From: Mucilaginibacter galii
GTDB taxonomy: Bacteria > Bacteroidota > Bacteroidia > Sphingobacteriales > Sphingobacteriaceae
Reading direction: 5' to 3'
Length of the DNA stretch: 64,000 nt
Assembly (NCBI RefSeq): GCF_014635825.1
Contig: NZ_BMDO01000007.1
Span: 222,754-286,753, forward strand
Shown here piece after piece: positions 26,634 to 34,758 of this stretch. The notes beneath the pieces are model-generated. The model searched no databases. It was not told the origin of the DNA and saw nothing but the letters and a program-made list of their open reading frames with translations. Each line of letters begins with the position of its first letter. Position 1 is the stretch's first letter. A program made the translations under genes and the position numbers.

Positions 26634-28085
26634 ATGACTCTAAATTCTGACCAGTTAAAACTCAATGTATCCTCTGAAATTGGCACCCTTCGTGCCTTAC
26701 TGATCCATAGTCCTGATAGCGGCCTCGGCAAAGTAGTGCCCTCCAAAGCGCAGGATTGGCTTTTTGAAGACATTGTGCATTTAGATACCATGCGCAAAAA
26801 TGAGTATGATTACTATGTAAAGTTACTCCTCTATTTTTTAGATGCTGATAAAATTAAAGGCAGATTACACGAGATAGACGCTCCCGAAGCCGAACGCAAC
26901 TTCTATAAGCCAGACCATGCTGATTTTTATGCATCTGACAAGGTTATAGAGATACAAACCCTACTTGCGCAAATATTGGAAGACCAGGGTATTCGTGAGA
27001 AATTAACCGCATCTGTTTGTGCCATAGAGAGTTGCAATTACCGTTTACAACAACAATTGAACAATACACACCCTGTTGAGTTAGCTAAAATATTTATATC
27101 GGGCTCTTTAGGAAAGGATCAGATGATCTTTGCCCCTATTCCCAACCTCATTTTTTCGCGCGATATTGGTATTACGATTAATAACCATATCCTCATAAAC
27201 AAGCCGGCAAAAAAAGCCCGGTCACGCGAAACATTGCTGGCTAGGTACATACTGTTCAATCATCCTGCGTTTGCCAACTATCGTGATAATATCCTGGAAA
27301 TTACAGAAAGCATACAGCATTTTTTACGCCCGGGCAAAGACCAGGACGATAAAACTACTTTGGAAGGTGGTGACGTAATGGTAGTTAGCAGTAATCATGT
27401 CATTATTGGCTGCAGCGAGCGTACGTCTTTAAGCGGAGCCCACGAGGCTATCAAATTACTGTTTGAGAACAAGGTTGTTGAGAAAGTAACCGTACTTAAA
27501 ATTCCGCATAAACGGGATTATATGCACATAGACACCGTTTTTACCCAGGTAAAGCGTAATGTATGGGTTGTTTTAGGGTCATTGGCCAAGGCCGATACTT
27601 CGACCAAATCGGAGGCAAACCCGGTGAGTTGGTTCACCGATAAAAAGTCAAAAGATCGTACAGAAATCGTTCAATTTATTGCCGGGCAAGATCAACCTCG
27701 TATTTTTGATTGCATTGAAGATTTACTTAGTAACATAAGTATCAATGACTTACATAGTACCGACGAAACCAAATTCATCTATTCTGGCAATAATACTTTC
27801 CCGTTTGATGCACGCGAACAATGGACCGATTCGTGCAACCTGTTAGCACTTAAAGAAGGCGTAGTTTTAGGATATGACCGTAATGACAAAACCGTTGAGG
27901 CCTTTAAGCAAAGCGGTTTCAACGTAGTTAAAGTGGCCGAATTACTGCAGCAGTTTGAAGACGGACAAACTACACCGGAAGCCCTGCAAGACACTTTGAT
28001 ATTAATGCCATCTTCAGAATTATCGCGGGCCAGGGGCGGCTTTCATTGTATGAGTTTGCCGCTGTTGAGAGACGAAATTGTGTAA
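26634..28085 (+). CDS. Arginine deiminase family protein
   Basis: A guanidino-modifying enzyme with the complete arginine deiminase catalytic set: D177 (FSRDIG), E244 and D247 (EGGDVMV), H298 and D300 (HIDTVFT) and nucleophile C472 (RGGFHCMSLPL). The expected reaction is arginine to citrulline plus ammonia. At 483 residues it is longer than typical ArcA (about 410); the extra length is mainly an N-terminal and middle helical region (about 60-150). It is divergent from argS and followed by a CtlX-type enzyme, which supports an arginine or citrulline substrate. No carbamate kinase or ornithine transcarbamylase is nearby, so it is not a standard energy-yielding ADI operon. Confidence 0.85.
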   Translation: MTLNSDQLKLNVSSEIGTLRALLIHSPDSGLGKVVPSKAQDWLFEDIVHLDTMRKNEYDYYVKLLLYFLDADKIKGRLHEIDAPEAERNFYKPDHADFYASDKVIEIQTLLAQILEDQGIREKLTASVCAIESCNYRLQQQLNNTHPVELAKIFISGSLGKDQMIFAPIPNLIFSRDIGITINNHILINKPAKKARSRETLLARYILFNHPAFANYRDNILEITESIQHFLRPGKDQDDKTTLEGGDVMVVSSNHVIIGCSERTSLSGAHEAIKLLFENKVVEKVTVLKIPHKRDYMHIDTVFTQVKRNVWVVLGSLAKADTSTKSEANPVSWFTDKKSKDRTEIVQFIAGQDQPRIFDCIEDLLSNISINDLHSTDETKFIYSGNNTFPFDAREQWTDSCNLLALKEGVVLGYDRNDKTVEAFKQSGFNVVKVAELLQQFEDGQTTPEALQDTLILMPSSELSRARGGFHCMSLPLLRDEIV

Positions 28086-28240
28086 TTCAATTCAAAAAAG
28101 TACGCTGTACTTCAGAATATTTCCAAAAAACTTCATAAAACCTCAAAAAAGTAGATTGCAAAATTAAGCCGTTAAAAAAGAGCAAACCTTTTTTAAAATA
28201 CAACTATTTAAAGTTTGATGAAGAACTAAAAGACCAAGTG

Positions 28241-29167
28241 ATGAGCCAAACCACATCCAACATATTAATGATCCGCCCGGCCAGTTTTGGCTTTAATGAG
28301 CAAACGGCAGAAAGTAATGCCTTCCAGAAAAACAACTCCAACCTAAAGTTGGTACAGGAAAAAGTTACTCAGGAATTTAATTCCTTTGCCGATCTGTTGA
28401 AAAGCAAGAGTTTGGATGTCACCGTAATTGATGACACAGCCGATCCGCAAAAACCTGATGCCATTTTCCCCAACAACTGGGTCTCGTTTCATGATAATGG
28501 TGATGTGATCCTCTACCCTATGCAGGCAGAAAACCGCCGTTGGGAACGCCGCGAAGATGTAGTGCGCAAACTGGAGCACCGTTTCAAAGTGAACCACATG
28601 ATTGACCTGAGCCGCTTTGAACTCGAAAACAAATTTTTGGAAGGAACAGGCAGCATGGTGCTTGACCGGGAAAATAAGATAGCCTACGCCTGCCTGTCGC
28701 CCCGTACCAACGAGGAAGTATTAAACTCATTTTGCGACTACCTGCACTATACCCCGGTTACCTTTACAGCTACCGATGCGGCCCGGCAAGCCATTTACCA
28801 TACCAACGTGATGATGTGCGTAGGAAGCAAATTTGCGGTTATTTGTTTGGATAGCATCCAAGACGAAACTGAAAAAGAAACCGTGATTGCTTCGCTGAAT
28901 ATGACCGGCAAGGAGATCGTAGGTATTACTCTTGAGCAAATGAACCACTTTGCCGGAAATATGCTTGAAGTGCAAAACACCGGGGGGGAAAGCCTATTAG
29001 TCATGTCTAAAAGCGCGCATCAATCATTAACAGCCGAACAAGTGGCTGTCCTGGAGAAGTATACCGAAATCGTTTCGGCCGACTTGACCACGATAGAAAC
29101 CATCGGAGGCGGAAGCGCACGTTGTATGCTGGCCGAGGTGCACTTACCGCGGCAAGTGCAAGAATAG
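28241..29167 (+). CDS. ctlX: CtlX-type citrulline/arginine hydrolase (arginine deiminase superfamily)
   Basis: A 308-residue amidinotransferase-fold enzyme. Likely catalytic positions are D73 (DAIFPNNW), E134 (EGTGSMV), H187 (YHTNVMM) and C295 (GGGSARCMLAEV). The FPNNWVSFH and GGGSARCM motifs are typical of the CtlX group, related to dimethylarginine dimethylaminohydrolase and linked in some bacteria to citrulline use. A GTG one codon upstream is also possible; I use ATG 28241. It lies 155 bases after the arginine deiminase gene on the same strand. A joint arginine to citrulline to ornithine route is an inference from the order. Confidence 0.8.
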   Translation: MSQTTSNILMIRPASFGFNEQTAESNAFQKNNSNLKLVQEKVTQEFNSFADLLKSKSLDVTVIDDTADPQKPDAIFPNNWVSFHDNGDVILYPMQAENRRWERREDVVRKLEHRFKVNHMIDLSRFELENKFLEGTGSMVLDRENKIAYACLSPRTNEEVLNSFCDYLHYTPVTFTATDAARQAIYHTNVMMCVGSKFAVICLDSIQDETEKETVIASLNMTGKEIVGITLEQMNHFAGNMLEVQNTGGESLLVMSKSAHQSLTAEQVAVLEKYTEIVSADLTTIETIGGGSARCMLAEVHLPRQVQE

Positions 29168-29209
29168 TGGTAAAAAAATTACTGGTGTTAACTCAATAGA
29201 TTATTTCAG

Positions 29210-30484
29210 CTAATTAACAACAGTTTCAAAATATTGCCGGATGTAGCGTACTGTTGCACCTACTCCATCTTCGGCAGCTAATTTTTTGCTTACCAAAACT
29301 GCATTATTAGCTATTTCTGCATCATTATTTAAGTATTTAACAGCCTTAGATAAACTCTTCGGGGTCATTTTACGCCATGGTAAATGCAAACCAATACCTT
29401 TTTTAGAAATCAATTTTCCCCATATGGGTTGATCTACAAATAAGGAAACTACTATTGACGGCACACCGGCCGTAAGTGCAGCCGTTAACGTACCTATACC
29501 GCCATGTATAACCACTATTTTACACTTTGGAAATAACCATTGATGGTTAACCCCCGATACTATGAATAAATTAGGGTGTTTTGGAAGGTCGGGTATTTTT
29601 GACCAACCGGTACATAGTAAAACCCGTTCCTGGGTTGAATTTAGCAGATAAGTGATAGCCTGCATTAATTTCAAAGGGTCTGGCACCGGAATACTTCCAA
29701 AACCTATATATACTGGTTTAGCTCCTTGTGCTAACCACTTATTTAATTGATCTGATGCATTATCAAAAGTATTTTCTGATCGCTTGAGGCTATCCAACAT
29801 TAAAAAGCCGGTTACAAGGTGGTGTTCTTCCCAATCTAAAGGTCGTTTAATTAATTCTTCACTAAAGGCATGTAAAACCGGGACCCTGGCATCCGCTATC
29901 CTTTTAAAAACCGAATGCTTGCTCAATGGCAAGCCTATTCTACGCCTAAATTCATTGATATCGCTTTTAGCAAAGTGCCACATTATTCGATAGAAAAGCT
30001 TGTAGGAAAGCTTATTAAGCCAAGCTAAATTAGGGAAAGGCATACCCGGTACAGGAAAAGCATTGGTTTCAATCACGGGTGGGTTCAACTGTAAAATAAT
30101 CATTTTTAGGTTTAGCCTCTCAGCTGCAACACTAACCGTGGTAGCGCCTACATTGTTCGCCACAATGGCATCAACCAAGCTGCAGAAACCTATAATACTA
30201 TCAAATAACTCCGAGCGCCTATTTGATAGGGAGTTGAAGAGAAACTTAATGAATGCCAAATTGTTACCCGACTTAATTATCTTTTCGCATTCGGGCGAAT
30301 GCACAATCTCCTCGGCATTGCCAGCTACCGGGTAAAAAGAAATTTTAAAACTTTCTACAAAATCTTTAAAATTTTCAGGGGCTGCCAAGGTTACATTATA
30401 ACCTTCGTCTGTAAGCCTTAATGCCAATGCAATGTAAGGTTGCACGTCTCCTCTTGAGCCATAAGTAAACAAGCCGATGTGCAT
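29210..30484 (-). CDS. GT1-family glycosyltransferase (UGT/macrolide-type)
   Basis: A 424-residue GT-B glycosyltransferase. The N-terminus MHIGLFTYGSRGDVQPYIALA is the classic start of the GT28-like acceptor domain shared by sterol glucosyltransferases and antibiotic glycosyltransferases. The C-terminal donor domain has YIGFGSIPVPD and the UGT-like signature VIHGGIGTLTAALTAGVPSI followed by FVDQPIWG. Sugar donor and acceptor cannot be told from sequence; lipid-like or polyketide acceptors are common. The flavin-reductase gene ends 44 bases upstream on the same strand, so the two may be co-transcribed. Confidence 0.85.
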   Translation of the reverse strand: MHIGLFTYGSRGDVQPYIALALRLTDEGYNVTLAAPENFKDFVESFKISFYPVAGNAEEIVHSPECEKIIKSGNNLAFIKFLFNSLSNRRSELFDSIIGFCSLVDAIVANNVGATTVSVAAERLNLKMIILQLNPPVIETNAFPVPGMPFPNLAWLNKLSYKLFYRIMWHFAKSDINEFRRRIGLPLSKHSVFKRIADARVPVLHAFSEELIKRPLDWEEHHLVTGFLMLDSLKRSENTFDNASDQLNKWLAQGAKPVYIGFGSIPVPDPLKLMQAITYLLNSTQERVLLCTGWSKIPDLPKHPNLFIVSGVNHQWLFPKCKIVVIHGGIGTLTAALTAGVPSIVVSLFVDQPIWGKLISKKGIGLHLPWRKMTPKSLSKAVKYLNNDAEIANNAVLVSKKLAAEDGVGATVRYIRQYFETVVN

Positions 30485-30528
30485 AGATAATAGATATTAA
30501 TTCGGTTGAAAGTTATATATCACCTTGA

Positions 30529-31173
30529 CTATAGTTGAGTTGGTATTATCTGAACATTTTTACCCGGCTTGGCATAGGCAAGGCGTTCGAGCGGTTGTGT
30601 GGTATAATAACTGTCTAAACCAACTACAGTAACCGTGTCTGCTTGTGTATGATCTACAAAGCCGTCGCTACCTATCAACTGTTCATCTGCTAAAATATGG
30701 ACGATCTCACCCACAACGATGGTTGTTCCGTTGGTAGCCATATCTATTATTTCGCGCAGCTTTAAGCCTATTTTAATGGTCGATTGCTTTACGAACGGCG
30801 CCTTAAAGCCGTCTATGTAATCGGCTTCAAACCCACACGCTTCAAACTCCGACACACCTGAAGGGTAAGTGGCGCTTGCCTGGTGAGCCTGTTTATAATA
30901 GTCGGTCACCACATTGTTCAGTGTATATACTCCCATTTGTTTAATGTTAACCAAGGTATTATTCTCCTCACGCTGCGGCCTTAATACTAATCCTAAAAGC
31001 GGAGGATTAGCTCCTAAATGAAATACCGAATTGACAAGGCATAAATTGGTAACGCCGGCTTCGCTTACCGTGCCCAGCAGCTGCAGGGGTTTATAACCGG
31101 GTATATTATTGATCAATGTGGTACGGAAACGCTTTTCCATATCCTGTATAGCTTTGCTGGTAAATTCTTTCAT
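30529..31173 (-). CDS. Flavin reductase-like protein (FMN-binding split barrel)
   Basis: A 214-residue protein with the split-barrel flavin reductase pattern: VTNLCLVNSVFHLGANPPLLGLVLRP near residues 40-65 is the FMN-binding strand pair, followed by NTLVNIKQMGVYTLN. It would reduce or bind FMN/FAD with NAD(P)H, acting alone or as partner of a monooxygenase. No monooxygenase is adjacent. The next gene in the same direction is a GT1 glycosyltransferase. The length is normal. Confidence 0.82.
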   Translation of the reverse strand: MKEFTSKAIQDMEKRFRTTLINNIPGYKPLQLLGTVSEAGVTNLCLVNSVFHLGANPPLLGLVLRPQREENNTLVNIKQMGVYTLNNVVTDYYKQAHQASATYPSGVSEFEACGFEADYIDGFKAPFVKQSTIKIGLKLREIIDMATNGTTIVVGEIVHILADEQLIGSDGFVDHTQADTVTVVGLDSYYTTQPLERLAYAKPGKNVQIIPTQL

Positions 31174-31516
31174 CTGTGGCAGTTTAACTTATAAAGTACA
31201 ACACTAAACCCAAGTCTTGTTATGCTACCAATGTAATGCAAAGACGGGATACTTCGCATTAAAAACTTTGATCTTAATAAATCGGCGCGATAAGTTCAAA
31301 TTGAAGGCCTAATCACCAAATCGAACTCCTTTAAATGCTCGCCTGTTTAACAAACATCTAACTTATTGCAGACCAAAATTTTAAACATAATACAGGTCAA
31401 TCGTTCCCGGTAACGTTTGCCCAAATAATTATGGATTTACAACTGATTTATTCGATAGTTAAATTTAACTTGCTTAATAGATAACCAATTCAACCAATTT
31501 TCTAAAACCAATTATT
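31174..31516. other. Intergenic region with no recognised gene
   Basis: 343 bases between the divergent flavin-reductase and PL9-like genes. It is AT-rich, has stops in all frames, and no strong hairpin or clear TTTG-N19-TAnnTTTG pair was seen. It must hold two divergent promoters. The last 80 bases before the PL9-like ATG are nearly all A, T and C. Confidence 0.5.
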
Positions 31517-32392
31517 ATGAAAAAGCTGATACTAATTTTAGTAATAGGCGGAGCTTTGCTTAGTTGCAAAAAAAATGAAGAAGCCGCCAACACCAATCCT
31601 TTAGAACAAGATGTTGCCACCAAACAAACCCTGGCCAGCACAACAGTTACTACAGAAAGTGCCCTGAAAACCGCCATTGCCAATGCCAAGGGAGGCGATG
31701 TAATTACGGTAAGCGGCACTATTAAACTCACCAGCACGCTTCAATGCTTAAAAAGCGGCACCTCAAGTTCAAAGATCAACTTTACAGGTGGCACGCTCGA
31801 TTGCTCGGGCATATCATCGGGCTGGGGCGTAAAAGTGAACGGCAGTTACTGGAACATTACCAATATGACCATTAAAAACGCTCCAGATTGCGGCATTGTA
31901 TTTCAGCAAGGTGGCTTTAATTATGCATACAAGTTAATAACCAATAGCAACGGCGATTCGGGCTTGCAGGTTTATAACGGTGCACACGATAATAATATCA
32001 GCTATTGCCAGTCGGCCGAGAACTATGATACCGCCAATGGTGGCGAAAATGCCGACGGATTTGCCTGTAAACTATCGGCCGGAAAAAATAACAAGTTTGA
32101 TCATTGCACGGCCAACCACAACTCTGATGATGGATGGGATTTATACGGACAACCTTACACCGTAACCATTACCAACTGCACAGCAACCAATAACGGTTAT
32201 GGCGCCAGCGGCGATGGCAATGGCTTTAAATTAGGAAGTGCCGGCCAAACTATACCTCATACCGTTACCAATTGTGTTGCCAATTACAACAAGGGTTCGG
32301 GCTATGATGGCAATGGTAATACCGGCCACATTACCATTACCGGCAGCACCGGTACTGGTAATACCAAAGCATTATTTTCACGTATTTATTAA
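31517..32392 (+). CDS. PL9-like right-handed beta-helix lipoprotein (pectate lyase family)
   Basis: A 291-residue exported lipoprotein (MKKLILILVIGGALLSC, Cys17). After a short linker, the protein is a right-handed parallel beta-helix with repeated Asn/Cys-rich turns (ISYCQSAEN, FDHCTANHN, VTNCVANYN). NADGFACKLSAGKNNKFDHC and NSDDGWDLY match the family 9 pectate lyase core, where an aspartate cluster binds calcium and a lysine acts as base. Full-length PL9 enzymes are larger, so this is a compact form, and enzymatic activity on pectin is likely but not certain. It stands alone between two unrelated units and has its own terminator. Confidence 0.8.
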   Translation: MKKLILILVIGGALLSCKKNEEAANTNPLEQDVATKQTLASTTVTTESALKTAIANAKGGDVITVSGTIKLTSTLQCLKSGTSSSKINFTGGTLDCSGISSGWGVKVNGSYWNITNMTIKNAPDCGIVFQQGGFNYAYKLITNSNGDSGLQVYNGAHDNNISYCQSAENYDTANGGENADGFACKLSAGKNNKFDHCTANHNSDDGWDLYGQPYTVTITNCTATNNGYGASGDGNGFKLGSAGQTIPHTVTNCVANYNKGSGYDGNGNTGHITITGSTGTGNTKALFSRIY

Positions 32393-32417
32393 TTAACTAA
32401 TTAGGTTGGTTATCTGT

Positions 32418-32453
32418 AGCAGCCATGAGTTAACGCTCATGGCTGCTTTTTTT
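32418..32453 (+). terminator. Rho-independent terminator of the PL9-like gene
   Basis: Stem GCAGCCATGAG (32419-32429) / CTCATGGCTGC (32436-32446) with a six-base loop and a seven-T run. It stands 26 bases after the stop codon. Confidence 0.92.
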
Positions 32454-32664
32454 ACTTGAAAAAATTTAAAAAAGCATGGAAATAAAAAAACACCACCCTG
32501 AATGGATGATGCTTCCTTGTTTTAAAGTAAGTTGACAGGCCAAAGGTTTGAAAGCTTTTTTGAATTTTTCAGAAAACTATTCTCAACCGCAAAACTACCT
32601 TTCTCTTCCCCTGCTTTCAGCCTTTGAACCTGTGCAACTATCTTAACTAAACTAAAACTATCTT

Positions 32665-34137
32665 TTAATACTCAAATGCGCTCACGGCGTCCTTGCTCTC
32701 GAGCATGGAGTGGCCCATTAAAAACTCATCTACCTTGCGGGCGGCTTCGCGGCCTTCACTAATGGCCCAAACCACCAGTGATTGGCCTCTGCGCATATCG
32801 CCGCAAGCAAATACCTTGCTTACATTGGTACGGTAAACACCTTCTTTAGCTTTAACGTTCTTGCGTTCGTCAAGCTCCAGTCCGCCTTGTTCAATCATAC
32901 CTGTATGTTGCGGGTGCACAAAGCCCATAGCTAAAAACACCAGCTGACAAGGCAGTTCGCGCTCCGAACCGGGCACTTCCGCAAACTTGATGGGACGGTT
33001 CATCACATCCAGTTCCCAGCTTACATCGGTCACTTTAAGCGCGCGTAGGTTGCCGTTCTCATCACCTAAAAACTCTTTGGTGTTTACGCCCCAGTGGCGT
33101 TCACAACCTTCTTCGTGCGAACTGGTTGTTTTTAACAGCATGGGGTAGTTTGGCCATGGCATATGTGGTGTACGCTGTTGCGGCGGCTGCACCATTACCT
33201 CAAACTGACGCACCGAGTTAGCACCATGACGGTTGGATGTACCTACACAGTCAGAACCGGTATCGCCCCCTCCTATCACTACAACGTCCTTACCGGTAGC
33301 TAAAATATCCTCGGTATCGAAAGCGCTGTTGCCAACCCGTTTGTTTTGCTGTTTTAAAAAGTCCATGGCAAAATGAACCCCTTTAAATTCGCGGCCCGGT
33401 ATGGGCAGATTACGTGGTATGGTTGAGCCACCGGCTAATACCACTGCATCGTTGTTGCGCTGCAGTTCTTCCAGGGTAATGTCTTTACCAATTTCGGTGT
33501 TGCATTTAAATACAATACCATCTTCTTCCATTACCTTTACGCGGCGGTCTATCACCCATTTTTCCAATTTAAAATCGGGGATGCCGTAGCGTAACAGTCC
33601 TCCCGGGCGGTCGTCGCGCTCGTAAACGGTTACGGCGTGGCCAGCCTTACTTAGCTGTGCCGCGGCTGCCATACCTGCTGGGCCCGAACCTATCACCGCT
33701 ACTTTTTTACCGGTTTTGATGAACGGCGCACTTGGCTTAACCAGGTTTTTGGCATAAGCAATCTCAATGATATGCTTTTCAATTTCCTCAATAGCTACGG
33801 GCGGTTTGTTAATACCCAGCACACAGGCCGATTCGCAAGGTGCAGGACAAATACGGCCGGTAAACTCAGGGAAGTTATTCGTAGTTGATAAAATATCGTA
33901 CGCTTCTTCCCAGCTATGGCGATACACTGCATCGTTAAACTCGGGTATTACGTTGCCCAGCGGGCAACCCGAGTGGCAAAACGGAATACCACAGTTCATG
34001 CAGCGGGCCGATTGTTCGTTAAGTTTTTCTTCGTTATATAAACCAACAAACTCGTTATAGTTCTTCACACGCTCCTCAGGCGCTTTTTTTGCGGGGAGCT
34101 CTCTGTTATATTCCTGAAATCCGGTAGGTTTTCCCAT
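32665..34137 (-). CDS. gltD: Glutamate synthase (NADPH) small subunit
   Basis: Iron-sulfur flavoprotein that passes electrons from NADPH to GltB, 490 residues. The N-terminal region has the two 4Fe-4S cysteine groups ([17 protein letters not shown] and [12 protein letters not shown]). The FAD site [15 protein letters not shown] near 150 and the NADPH site [14 protein letters not shown] follow, and [16 protein letters not shown] closes the flavin domain. It lies last in the order gltB, orphan, gltD on the minus strand and is separated from the small gene by 57 bases. Normal length. Confidence 0.96.
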   Translation of the reverse strand: MGKPTGFQEYNRELPAKKAPEERVKNYNEFVGLYNEEKLNEQSARCMNCGIPFCHSGCPLGNVIPEFNDAVYRHSWEEAYDILSTTNNFPEFTGRICPAPCESACVLGINKPPVAIEEIEKHIIEIAYAKNLVKPSAPFIKTGKKVAVIGSGPAGMAAAAQLSKAGHAVTVYERDDRPGGLLRYGIPDFKLEKWVIDRRVKVMEEDGIVFKCNTEIGKDITLEELQRNNDAVVLAGGSTIPRNLPIPGREFKGVHFAMDFLKQQNKRVGNSAFDTEDILATGKDVVVIGGGDTGSDCVGTSNRHGANSVRQFEVMVQPPQQRTPHMPWPNYPMLLKTTSSHEEGCERHWGVNTKEFLGDENGNLRALKVTDVSWELDVMNRPIKFAEVPGSERELPCQLVFLAMGFVHPQHTGMIEQGGLELDERKNVKAKEGVYRTNVSKVFACGDMRRGQSLVVWAISEGREAARKVDEFLMGHSMLESKDAVSAFEY

Positions 34138-34194
34138 TTCTGTTATTATCCGTTAGTTATTAAAACTTCGTTTCAATAGTTTATTCACCTGAGA

Positions 34195-34752
34195 TTACTT
34201 AGGCCAAATCTTCTTGCCATTAGGTAGAAAAACAATGGCATTTGACCGGGTAAAAAATGAATTTTTAAATTCTATAGTGGTTGTAAAATCCTCTAATTCA
34301 AGCATCAATTTCATTAACACTTGTTGTCGGTTTATTCCTTTATGAAAACTTACTGGCAATCTATAGTATAGGTTTTGGGGGGTGTATTCAATCTTTACGA
34401 AAGAATCATCGCCTTTAACATAAGTATTCACCCCAGTTAAACAAAGCGTATAATCATTTGTAGATTCAAATAAGTCAACGTTATACTTAGTAATCGCCTT
34501 TTTAGGTTTATTACTGTTACAGATATTTACCAGCCAATCATGTAACGTTTTAAATTGAGACGTTAAATTAAGTGGTGGCGGTCCTATATCATCTTCGGTA
34601 ACCGTATCCTGCCCATATATCACTACAGTTTTCACAGCCTTATTTTTATGTTGTTGCCCTTGCGCCATAAATGGAAATATCATGAACAAAATAACAAACC
34701 ATCCTGTATCCAACAGACCTAACTTGTAACCTTTTACCTTTTTTAAAATCAC
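34195..34752 (-). CDS. Hypothetical secreted protein between gltB and gltD, 185 aa
   Basis: Unknown protein of 185 residues. It starts MILKKVKGYKLG and has one hydrophobic stretch at about 15-31 (WFVILFMIFPFMAQGQ), ending AQGQ like a type I signal, so it is likely exported. The mature part has no motif I recognise; it is mixed alpha/beta with several Tyr/Phe-rich strands (SFVKIEYTPQNLYYRLP). The gene starts 6 bases after the gltB stop and is followed by gltD after 57 bases, so it is very probably transcribed with them. An exported protein inside a cytoplasmic enzyme operon is odd; no role in glutamate synthesis is evident. Confidence 0.72.
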   Translation of the reverse strand: MILKKVKGYKLGLLDTGWFVILFMIFPFMAQGQQHKNKAVKTVVIYGQDTVTEDDIGPPPLNLTSQFKTLHDWLVNICNSNKPKKAITKYNVDLFESTNDYTLCLTGVNTYVKGDDSFVKIEYTPQNLYYRLPVSFHKGINRQQVLMKLMLELEDFTTTIEFKNSFFTRSNAIVFLPNGKKIWPK

Positions 34753-34758
34753 AACAAC

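Noticed and set aside
32454..32664. Possible gene or terminator for gltD between 32454 and 32664
   Set aside because: No frame of useful length and no strong stem with T-run on the minus strand were found; the region is simply 3' sequence of two convergent units.
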